Source: Bacillota bacterium (GTDB taxonomy: Bacteria; Bacillota; Clostridia; Lachnospirales; Lachnospiraceae). Taken from it: a DNA stretch of 14,103 nt. Location of the stretch: positions 1 through 14,103 of the forward strand of contig JAEWEO010000160.1 in NCBI GenBank assembly GCA_023389295.1. Direction: 5' to 3'. The translations under genes and the position numbers were made by a program. Positions 6,954 to 12,818 of this stretch are shown in pieces; positions within the stretch are counted from its first letter, which is position 1; each line of letters starts with the position of its first letter. The notes beneath the pieces were generated by a model. It did not search any database, was not told the origin of the DNA, and was given only the letters and a program-made list of their open reading frames with translations.

Positions 6954-7829
6954 ATGGAACAGTATATGAATGATTTTATTACTTATATGAAAGACGTAAA
7001 ACATGCTTCAAAAAACACCCTGCAGGCATATCAAAATGATCTAAGAAAACTACAGAATTTCTTTATGGAGCACGAGATTAACTCTGTATCAAAGATTAGT
7101 GAAACTAGTTTAAATTCATATGTATTATCGTTAGAAAGAGAAGGTTTGTCTCCGGCATCAGTCACTCGTAATATTGCGGCGATGAAGGCTTTTTTGCTAT
7201 ATCTGATGAAACACCAGCTAATTCAAGGAGATCCATCAGAACGTATTAAACCACCAAAGGTAAAGAAGAGGGCTCCTCAGGTGCTGGAGGTTGCCTTAAT
7301 TGATAAGCTGATTAGTCAGCCTAATGTGAATACCAAAAAGGGAACTAGAGACCGTGCAATGCTTGAATTACTGTATGCAACGGGAGTAAAGGTGTCAGAA
7401 TTAATCTCGATTAAAGTATCCGATGTGAATTTATCTGGACGATATATTACCTGTGGAGAACGAAGAGAGCGTATTGTACCCTTTGGAAAGACAGCAAAGG
7501 CAGCCTTACAAGAATATTTAAAAATTAGAACGGATAGTTTTGACAAAAATAATAATGATTACTTATTTCTTAATTCAACCGGAGAGCAACTTAGTAGACA
7601 GGGGCTTTGGAAAATCCTAAAAGCTTACGCGAAAGAGGCCGGTTTATCCGAGATAAATCCGAATACAATACGACATTCCTTTGCAGCCCATTTGATTGAC
7701 AATGGGGCTGACCTTGGAAGCGTACAAGAGTTCCTCGGACACTCCGATATTAGCACCACCCAGCTTTATATGACACAAAGCTATAAGAATAGCAGAGAAG
7801 TATATATGAGTACCCACCCTCGAGCTTAA
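6954..7829 (+). CDS. xerD: XerD-like tyrosine recombinase with altered active-site residues
   Basis: By length (291 aa), domain order and position this is the XerD of chromosome-dimer resolution at dif. It has an N-terminal SAM-like core-binding domain (about 1-85) and a C-terminal catalytic domain (about 105-280), and ends in HPRA as E. coli XerD does. Three catalytic positions differ from E. coli XerD: Arg I (R148) is K146 in LLYATGVKVSEL, the beta-hairpin lysine (K172) aligns with G168 in CGERRERIVPFG, and the first His of HxxR (H244) is N237 in NPNTIRH. The HxxR arginine (R240), the LGHSD histidine (H263) and nucleophile Y272 are kept. The frame is intact, so it is not a simple pseudogene, but normal activity is doubtful. 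AGGAGG (6942-6947) gives an excellent start. It probably shares a transcript with spoIIM and ends at the hairpin at 7860. Confidence 0.88.
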   Translation: MEQYMNDFITYMKDVKHASKNTLQAYQNDLRKLQNFFMEHEINSVSKISETSLNSYVLSLEREGLSPASVTRNIAAMKAFLLYLMKHQLIQGDPSERIKPPKVKKRAPQVLEVALIDKLISQPNVNTKKGTRDRAMLELLYATGVKVSELISIKVSDVNLSGRYITCGERRERIVPFGKTAKAALQEYLKIRTDSFDKNNNDYLFLNSTGEQLSRQGLWKILKAYAKEAGLSEINPNTIRHSFAAHLIDNGADLGSVQEFLGHSDISTTQLYMTQSYKNSREVYMSTHPRA

Positions 7830-7859
7830 TTATACGGATCAATGGAGGGATAACTACAT

Positions 7860-7918
7860 ATGGAACCTATCGTGATGGAGCACTTTTAAAAAGGTCCATT
7901 CGATAGGTTCCATTTTAT
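7860..7918 (+). terminator. Long hairpin terminator between convergent xerD and aroF
   Basis: ATGGAACCTATCG (7860-7872) pairs perfectly with CGATAGGTTCCAT (7901-7913). Inside it ATGGA (7875-7879) pairs with TCCAT (7895-7899). TTTTATT follows on the plus strand, so it should stop xerD transcripts. Read from the minus strand the stem is the same but the tail (ATGTAG) is poor in T, so it is a weaker terminator for aroF. Confidence 0.8.
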
Positions 7919-7927
7919 TAACAATCT

Positions 7928-8956
7928 TTAAATACCGTCTGCAATGGTATAGATTAGACGCTCGGAATCATCCCAACCTAAACAGGGATCTGTAATTGAT
8001 TTCCCGTAGATGTGTTCCGATATCTTTTGGCTGCCTCCTTCAATGTAGCTTTCGACCATGACACCCTTTACTAAACTTGCAATATCGGGTGATAATCTAC
8101 GACTATGAAGGACTTCTTTTACAATTCTGGTTTGCTCCTTGTATTGCTTATTGGAATTTGCATGGTTAGCATCTACAATTGCGGCAGGATTTAATAAATC
8201 ACGTTCGTTATACATAGCTAACAAAAGATTTAGATCTTCGTAATGATAGTTCGCAATACATTGTCCATGCTTATTTACTGCACCTCTTAAGATGGTGTGC
8301 GCCAGAGGATTACCGGAAGTATTCACTTCCCAGGTACGATATAGGAAGGTGTGACTTGCCTGTGCTGCTACTACAGAGTTAAGCATAACACTAAAGTCAC
8401 CACTAGTGGGATTCTTCATACCTGCAGGAACATCCATACCGCTGATGGTTAAACGGTGTTGTTGATCCTCAACAGAACGTGCACCCACAGCTACATAGGA
8501 GAGGATATCCTCCACATAGGGCCAATTCTCCGGGTAAAGCATCTCGTCTGCAGCGGTAAGACCGGTTTCAGCAATAGCACGAAGATGCATCTTTCTCATT
8601 GCAATGAGACCTTCCTGTAAATCGGGTTCCTTCTCGGGATCAGGCTGATGTACCATTCCTTTATAACCTTCACCTGTGGTTCTTGGTTTATTGGTATATA
8701 TTCTAGGTATGATAATTAACTTATCCTCAACTTTTTCCTGTACCTTAGAAAGTCTGGTGAGATAATCACATACAGCATCCTCATTATCAGCAGAACAAGG
8801 TCCTATGATTACTAGAAATTTATTTGAGACACCTGTAATTACATCTTTAATTTGTTGATCGCGTTCCTTCTTACGAAGCACATCTTTTGCCGGTAGTGGA
8901 TATGCTTTAACCAAATCCTCCGGAGAGATTACTTCCTTAATAAACTCAAAACTCAT
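7928..8956 (-). CDS. aroF: 3-deoxy-7-phosphoheptulonate (DAHP) synthase, class I alpha type
   Basis: First step of the shikimate pathway: phosphoenolpyruvate plus erythrose 4-phosphate gives DAHP; cytoplasmic metalloenzyme. The 342-aa product resembles E. coli AroG (350 aa). Seen are the metal ligand C54 in IGPCSA, the substrate loop KPRTTGEGYKG, GARSVEDQQHR, DANHANSNKQ, GVMVESYIEGG and SITDPCLGWDD, which carry the other expected metal ligands (His, Glu, Asp). I chose the ATG at 8956 (MSFEFIKEV): GAGGGAG lies 9 nt upstream and the family starts near here. The 20-residue-longer frame from a TTG at 9016 is unlikely, because that TTG is part of a -35 box (see promoter). It is the only minus-strand gene, convergent with xerD and divergent from pdp. 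No leader peptide, T-box or ACT/chorismate-mutase fusion is visible, so the type of feedback control cannot be told. Confidence 0.95.
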   Translation of the reverse strand: MSFEFIKEVISPEDLVKAYPLPAKDVLRKKERDQQIKDVITGVSNKFLVIIGPCSADNEDAVCDYLTRLSKVQEKVEDKLIIIPRIYTNKPRTTGEGYKGMVHQPDPEKEPDLQEGLIAMRKMHLRAIAETGLTAADEMLYPENWPYVEDILSYVAVGARSVEDQQHRLTISGMDVPAGMKNPTSGDFSVMLNSVVAAQASHTFLYRTWEVNTSGNPLAHTILRGAVNKHGQCIANYHYEDLNLLLAMYNERDLLNPAAIVDANHANSNKQYKEQTRIVKEVLHSRRLSPDIASLVKGVMVESYIEGGSQKISEHIYGKSITDPCLGWDDSERLIYTIADGI

Positions 8957-8987
8957 GACATTCATCTCCCTCAATTTTAATTGCTTT

Positions 8988-9016
8988 ATTTTATCCTTTT
9001 TTCTTTGGTTCGTCAA
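8988..9016 (-). promoter_or_regulatory. Sigma-A-type promoter for aroF
   Basis: On the minus strand TTGACG (9016-9011) and TAAAAT (8993-8988) are separated by exactly 17 bp. Transcription would start near 8980, about 25 nt before the ATG at 8956. An alternative upstream pair, TTGACT (9047-9042) with TAAAAG (9023-9018) at 18 bp, is weaker. Confidence 0.72.
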
Positions 9017-9064
9017 TCTTTTATCTAATAAAATAAATAATAGTCAAATTTTATGTATAAGTTT

Positions 9065-9118
9065 CAGAATTTTCATATCAATCATGATTTTCATTTAATC
9101 AAGATTTTCAGGATATGA
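9065..9118. repeat. Tandem imperfect repeats and dyads between divergent aroF and pdp
   Basis: AATCATGATTTTCA (9080-9093) recurs as AATCAAGATTTTCA (9097-9110), one mismatch, 17 bp apart. A third, weaker copy of the core, AATTTTCA, is at 9068-9075. TCATATC (9073-9079) and GATATGA (9112-9118) form an inverted pair bracketing the block, and AATCATGATT (9080-9089) is itself a palindrome. The block lies just upstream of the pdp -10 region and about 50 bp from the aroF -35, so it could be an operator. Confidence 0.5.
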
Positions 9119-9131
9119 TTCTTCTATAAAA

Positions 9132-9142
9132 TGGTATATAAT
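9132..9142 (+). promoter_or_regulatory. Possible pdp promoter (-10 region)
   Basis: TGGTATATAAT contains TATAAT at 9137-9142, or an extended -10 of TGG plus TATATA. No recognisable -35 lies 16-18 bp upstream, so the promoter may be weak, extended -10 or activator-dependent. The leader to ATG 9216 would be about 65 nt. Confidence 0.4.
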
Positions 9143-9215
9143 AGTATTCTATCTATTAATAATAAAAGAAATTAGGAAAAATAATATAGTATAACATTCG
9201 TCGGAGGTTATTCTT

Positions 9216-10541
9216 ATGAAAATGTATGATTTAATTAATAAAAAGAAGATGAAGGAGAAATTGACGAAGGAAGAAATCGAATTCGTTGTTCAGGGATTTA
9301 CTACGGGGGCGATTCCTGATTATCAGATGTCGGCGTTCTTAATGGCAGTTTGCCTTAATGGGATGGATCATGAGGAAACAGCTGCCCTTACAGTAGCAAT
9401 GGCTCACAGCGGTGATATTCTTGACTTAACACAGATAAGTGGCGTTAAGGTAGATAAACACAGTACAGGAGGGGTTGGAGATAAGACCTCCTTGGTACTT
9501 GGTCCTATGGTTGCATCACTTGGCATCCCGGTTGCTAAAATGTCCGGGCGTGGACTTGGACATACAGGTGGAACCATTGACAAGCTTGAGAGTTTTCCGG
9601 GTTTTTCAACAACAATTACCACGGAACAATTTATTACCAATGTAAATTCTATCAAAATGGCAATCGTAGGACAAACAGCAAATTTGGCACCTGCAGATAA
9701 GAAAATCTATGCACTTCGTGATGTTACAGCTACCGTAGATAATATTTCACTCATTGCAAGTAGTATTATGAGTAAAAAAATTGCTTCCGGCTCCGATGTT
9801 ATTGTACTTGATGTGAAGACCGGTAGTGGAGCATTTATGAAAAGCTTTGAGGATTCTTTGGCACTTGCCAAGGAAATGGTGCAAATCGGAACCATTGCCG
9901 GCAGAAAAACCTATGCAGTTATTACTGATATGAATCAACCATTAGGAAATGCGGTTGGAAATACGTTGGAAGTAATTGAAGCAATCGACACCTTAAATGG
10001 GCAGGGACCAAAGGATTTATTAGAGGTTAGCATCACTTTAGCAGCTTATATGTTAGTTGGAGCTGAGATTGCGAAGGATGTAGAGGAAGCGAAGGAACTA
10101 CTTTATAAAACAATAGATGATAAGAGTGCATTGAATAAATTTGCAGATTTTGTACGTGCACAGGGTGGTGATACTGCCCCCATATTCCAAACTGACTTAT
10201 TTGTAAAAGCTGCGATTGCTGAAGAAGTAACTGCACCTGTGGATGGTTATGTGACCTATATTCATACGGATGAAGTGGGAATGACTTCATTGATCCTCGG
10301 TGGAGGAAGAGAGACAAAAGAAAGTGTAATTGATCTTAGTGTAGGCGTTAAAATACACAAAAAGCTAGGGGATTCAGTAATCAAAGGAGAATCTTTAGCT
10401 ACCTTATATGCCAATGACAGCAATAAACTTTCGGAGGCAAAACAACGATTGCTAAATTCTTATGTGATCGGTAGTAAGAAGCCTGAGAAGCAAAAATATG
10501 TATATGCGATTGTAACGAAGGACGATGTGATTCATCTATAA
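9216..10541 (+). CDS. pdp: Pyrimidine-nucleoside phosphorylase
   Basis: Nucleoside salvage: phosphorolysis of uridine, thymidine and deoxyuridine to the free base and (deoxy)ribose 1-phosphate; cytoplasmic homodimer. The 441-aa length is normal (about 430-440). The N-terminal helical domain begins MKMYDLINKK. The phosphate-binding stretch DKHSTGGVGD covers 80-89 and the thymidine/pyrimidine phosphorylase signature SGRGLGHTGGTIDKLE covers 110-125. KKIASGSDVIVLDVKTGSGAFMK follows in the alpha/beta domain. The C-terminal domain contains VTAPVDGYVTYIHT. The start is set by GGAGG (9203-9207), 8 nt before ATG. It ends in its own terminator (10556-10591). In B. subtilis pdp lies just before dacF; here a BIG2-domain gene separates them. 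Thymidine-specific DeoA is a close relative, but Firmicutes members of this type are generally Pdp. Confidence 0.95.
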   Translation: MKMYDLINKKKMKEKLTKEEIEFVVQGFTTGAIPDYQMSAFLMAVCLNGMDHEETAALTVAMAHSGDILDLTQISGVKVDKHSTGGVGDKTSLVLGPMVASLGIPVAKMSGRGLGHTGGTIDKLESFPGFSTTITTEQFITNVNSIKMAIVGQTANLAPADKKIYALRDVTATVDNISLIASSIMSKKIASGSDVIVLDVKTGSGAFMKSFEDSLALAKEMVQIGTIAGRKTYAVITDMNQPLGNAVGNTLEVIEAIDTLNGQGPKDLLEVSITLAAYMLVGAEIAKDVEEAKELLYKTIDDKSALNKFADFVRAQGGDTAPIFQTDLFVKAAIAEEVTAPVDGYVTYIHTDEVGMTSLILGGGRETKESVIDLSVGVKIHKKLGDSVIKGESLATLYANDSNKLSEAKQRLLNSYVIGSKKPEKQKYVYAIVTKDDVIHL

Positions 10542-10555
10542 TGGTATATGAATGG

Positions 10556-10591
10556 AGGTATTCAAAATGTAATTTTTTGAATACCTTTTTT
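10556..10591 (+). terminator. Intrinsic terminator of pdp
   Basis: AGGTATTCAAAA (10556-10567) pairs perfectly with TTTTGAATACCT (10575-10586) around a 7-nt loop. T10586-T10591 form the tail. It begins 15 bp after the pdp stop. Confidence 0.92.
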
Positions 10592-10678
10592 AATGTTTGC
10601 ATTTTACTTACGGTTTTTGAAACTTTCTTTCATTGGCCTAGCAAGAATGCCTTTTGGTTCAATTTTGATATCAATACT

Positions 10679-10687
10679 CATAGAATA
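10679..10687 (+). promoter_or_regulatory. Possible mother-cell (sigma-K/sigma-E-like) -10 element for the BIG2 gene
   Basis: CATAGAATA fits the B. subtilis sigma-K -10 pattern CATANNNTA and resembles the sigma-E pattern CATACAAT. It lies about 37 bp before the ATG at 10716. No good -35 element is evident (AC for sigma-K, ATA-type for sigma-E). Chance matches are likely in DNA this AT-rich. Confidence 0.2.
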
Positions 10688-10715
10688 TAGAAAAACAATT
10701 AAGCAAAGGGTTCCT

Positions 10716-11285
10716 ATGAAGAATTGTTGTAATAAGAAGCCGTTTCTATATATTTTTTATAAATTTATCATTATGCTAATTATTGTTATTATATGTACAC
10801 GTTATCTTTACGAAAATTCTTCTTTGTTCTTTCGAAAATCCTTTGTCTTGCCCTTTTCTACACATCTAAACGAGAATGATCTCTATCTTGTTAAAGGAGA
10901 AGAATTTAAGCTTACGGTGTTTACATTCAATCAATGGGTATCATATACCTCCACTAATTTTCGTGTTGCAGGTGTTAACTTTAATGGAAGAGTCTTTGGC
11001 TATCATACCGGTAAAGCATTTATCATTGTCAAGGTGAAGAATAAGGAATTGCGTTGTAGAGTCCATGTGATTGATTTGAATAAGAAATCTTTAATACTAA
11101 AAGAGGGAGAGCGCTATCGCTTGAGGCTAAAGGGAGCTAATGCTAGCGTTGGATGGAAAAGTAGTAACAAAGAAGTTGCAAAAGTTAGTTTCTTTGGTAA
11201 TGTAAAGGCAGTCAGTAAGGGAGAAACAACGATTTATGCTAAAGTAAAAGGAAAAACATTAAAGTGTAAGGTACGAGTTGAGTAA
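10716..11285 (+). CDS. Small membrane-anchored protein with two bacterial Ig-like (BIG2) domains; function unknown
   Basis: A 189-aa protein with a short basic N-terminus (including C4-C5), one hydrophobic segment (about 10-28) that acts as membrane anchor or uncleaved signal, then two BIG2-type Ig-like domains. The second (about 121-189) is clear: LILKEGERYRL, W147KSSNKEVAKVS, G161NVKAVSKGETTIYAKV, then TLKCKVRV. The first (about 53-118) is more diverged: YLVKGEEFKL, STNFRVAGVNFNGRVFG, ELRCRVHV. Cysteines C114 and C184 occupy equivalent places in the two repeats. The protein probably faces the outside of the membrane and may bind wall or other surface material. I chose ATG 10716, which follows AAAGGG (10705-10710) by 5 nt. 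The longer frame from ATG 10593 would begin next to the pdp terminator's T-tail without a ribosome binding site. It lies between pdp and dacF; I do not recognise a named homologue. Confidence 0.78.
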   Translation: MKNCCNKKPFLYIFYKFIIMLIIVIICTRYLYENSSLFFRKSFVLPFSTHLNENDLYLVKGEEFKLTVFTFNQWVSYTSTNFRVAGVNFNGRVFGYHTGKAFIIVKVKNKELRCRVHVIDLNKKSLILKEGERYRLRLKGANASVGWKSSNKEVAKVSFFGNVKAVSKGETTIYAKVKGKTLKCKVRVE

Positions 11286-11332
11286 TAGGTATGTCTTATT
11301 TCTAAAGTCATAGACAAAATTATCACAGAATG

Positions 11333-11362
11333 GTCTAAAATCAGAAAGCCTGGATTAAAATA
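11333..11362 (+). promoter_or_regulatory. Candidate sigma-F-like promoter for dacF
   Basis: GTCTA (11333-11337) and GATTAAAATA (11353-11362) are 15 bp apart, the spacing used by sigma-F. Each element is an imperfect match to the B. subtilis consensus (GYWTA and GGNRANANTW). No good sigma-A promoter competes in 11286-11403. Offered because dacF is sigma-F dependent in B. subtilis. Confidence 0.22.
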
Positions 11363-11415
11363 GTACTAATACATTATGCTGTTTCAACCGCTAAGACGGT
11401 GGAATGGAGGTTAAT

Positions 11416-12651
11416 TTGAAAAGGATAAGTGCAGTATTCCTCATATTATCTATGTTTTTACTATTACTTTATCCGGGAAATGTAGATGGACGTATTTTGA
11501 ATACTTCGCAGGAGAGGGATGGAGAGGCTGTAACAGTATCTGCAACAGTAGATGCACAGTTGACTTTAAGTTCGGCTTCAGCAGTATTGATTGAAGGCTC
11601 TACCGGTACCGTAATTTACGATAAGAATAAAGACGAACGTCTAAAACCGGCTAGTATTACAAAAATTATGACTCTGCTTTTGATCTTCGAAGCCTTGGAA
11701 TCCGGACAGATTAAACTTACGGATGAAGTTAGTGTAAGCGAGTATGCAGCTTCCATGGGAGGTTCACAAGTATATTTGGAACCTTTTGAAGTACAAACGG
11801 TAGATACTATGATTAAATGCATCAGTATTGCAAGTGCCAATGATGCTAGTGTTGCTATGGCCGAATATATTGCCGGTTCGGAAGAGGAATTTGTTGCAAG
11901 AATGAATAGTCGTGCAAAAGAACTTGGCATGAATAATACAAACTTTATGAACTGCTGTGGTCTAGATACCGATAATCATTACTCCTCCGCCTATGATGTT
12001 GCACTAATGTCAAAGCAATTGATTACCAAGCATCCTGAAATAAGTAAATATTCGACAGTATGGATGGATACCATAATACATACAACAAAGAAGGGGCAGT
12101 CTGAATTCGGTTTAACGAATACCAATAAGCTAATTAAATTCTATCAAGGTATTACCGGCCTGAAAACAGGTTCCACTAGCCTTGCAAAATATTGTCTTTC
12201 TGCAACTGCAAAAAGAAATAATATGGATCTGATCGCTGTTATTATGGCAGCACCGGATACAAAAACCAGATTCCAAGAGGCATCAAAGTTATTAAATTAC
12301 GGCTTTGCAAATTATAGCGTATTTACTGACAATAATTCCGATTTGGTTTTGGAACCGGTTAAAGTAGGTAAGGGTATTATGGATACGGTACCTGGAACAA
12401 CAGGAAGTGATTTTTCTTATCTATGTACGAAAGGAAAATCACCCGAAAATATCCGTAAAGAAATAGTTCTATTTGAAGAGGTTCCGGCCCCCGTTGCCAT
12501 TAATGATAAAATTGGTGAGATTGTCTATTATTATGGAGATGAAGAAATAGGAAGAATTGATATCGTAGCTTCCCAAGCAGTTGGTAAGGCTAAATACAAG
12601 GATTGTGTTGTAAAGATATTAACGAGATATTTTTTGGGTCCGCAAAAATAG
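11416..12651 (+). CDS. dacF: D-alanyl-D-alanine carboxypeptidase, DacF-type penicillin-binding protein (peptidase S11)
   Basis: Removes the terminal D-Ala from peptidoglycan pentapeptides, lowering cross-linking; acts outside the membrane. The three active-site motifs are present: SxxK as S80ITK83 in KPASITKIM, SxN as S140AN142, and KTG at 250-252 in ITGLKTGSTS. A C-terminal PBP5-type beta domain follows, ending RYFLGPQK. The product is 411 aa. I chose the TTG at 11416 (MKRISAVFLILSMF): GGAGG (11406-11410) lies 5 nt before it and the result is a textbook signal peptide, Lys-Arg then a hydrophobic core. The ATG at 11404 overlaps that Shine-Dalgarno and has only a poor one of its own. In B. subtilis dacF precedes the spoIIA operon and is made in the forespore; here spoIIA does not follow. 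DacB or vegetative DacA roles remain possible. Confidence 0.93.
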   Translation: MKRISAVFLILSMFLLLLYPGNVDGRILNTSQERDGEAVTVSATVDAQLTLSSASAVLIEGSTGTVIYDKNKDERLKPASITKIMTLLLIFEALESGQIKLTDEVSVSEYAASMGGSQVYLEPFEVQTVDTMIKCISIASANDASVAMAEYIAGSEEEFVARMNSRAKELGMNNTNFMNCCGLDTDNHYSSAYDVALMSKQLITKHPEISKYSTVWMDTIIHTTKKGQSEFGLTNTNKLIKFYQGITGLKTGSTSLAKYCLSATAKRNNMDLIAVIMAAPDTKTRFQEASKLLNYGFANYSVFTDNNSDLVLEPVKVGKGIMDTVPGTTGSDFSYLCTKGKSPENIRKEIVLFEEVPAPVAINDKIGEIVYYYGDEEIGRIDIVASQAVGKAKYKDCVVKILTRYFLGPQK

Positions 12652-12675
12652 ATAGGAGTGTTTTATAACCATCAT

Positions 12676-12718
12676 AAGAGCAGGGTTTTCGTGGAAATAA
12701 ACGGAAAACCCTGCTTTT
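12676..12718 (+). terminator. Intrinsic terminator of dacF
   Basis: GCAGGGTTTTC (12680-12690) pairs perfectly with GAAAACCCTGC (12704-12714); flanking AAGA / TTTT pairs extend it to about 15 bp. A short T-run (TTTTGATTT) follows. Confidence 0.85.
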
Positions 12719-12722
12719 GATT

Positions 12723-12755
12723 TAGGAAGCTTATTGACACTTTTTGAGCTTCCTA
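12723..12755. promoter_or_regulatory. Dyad (possible operator) enclosing the -35 box of the metallophosphoesterase gene
   Basis: TAGGAAGCT (12723-12731) and AGCTTCCTA (12747-12755) are perfect 9-bp inverted repeats separated by 15 bp. The -35 box TTGACA sits between them, and the right arm ends 1 bp before the -10 box. This placement suits a repressor site better than an RNA structure, because it lies upstream of the transcription start. Confidence 0.55.
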
Positions 12756-12762
12756 GTATAGT
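12734..12762 (+). promoter_or_regulatory. Sigma-A-type promoter for the metallophosphoesterase gene
   Basis: TTGACA (12734-12739) and TATAGT (12757-12762) are separated by 17 bp. A perfect TATAAT at 12762-12767 is 22 bp from the same -35, too far to be preferred. Transcription would start near 12770, about 50 nt before the ATG. Confidence 0.75.
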
Positions 12763-12818
12763 ATAATAGTTACGAAATGCTATCTATAGGAAATAACTTG
12801 TATTAGAAAGGAGCTTTT

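Noticed and set aside
7844..7889. GGAGG followed by a nine-codon frame MEPIVMEHF overlapping the xerD terminator, like an attenuator leader peptide
   Set aside because: Spacing to the ATG is 11 nt and no same-strand gene follows for it to control; the next gene is convergent aroF.
9404..10317. Several minus-strand open frames inside pdp, and similar ones inside rny, xerD, dacF and scpA
   Set aside because: They are low-complexity mirror frames of strongly recognised genes without ribosome binding sites.
10554..10572. GGAGG with ATG-TAA start-stop inside the pdp terminator
   Set aside because: The bases are fully explained by the terminator stem and loop; start-stop pairing looks accidental.
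10593..10715. N-terminal extension of the BIG2 protein from ATG 10593
   Set aside because: No ribosome binding site, begins at the T-tail of the pdp terminator, and adds 41 residues ahead of a better start with AAAGGG.
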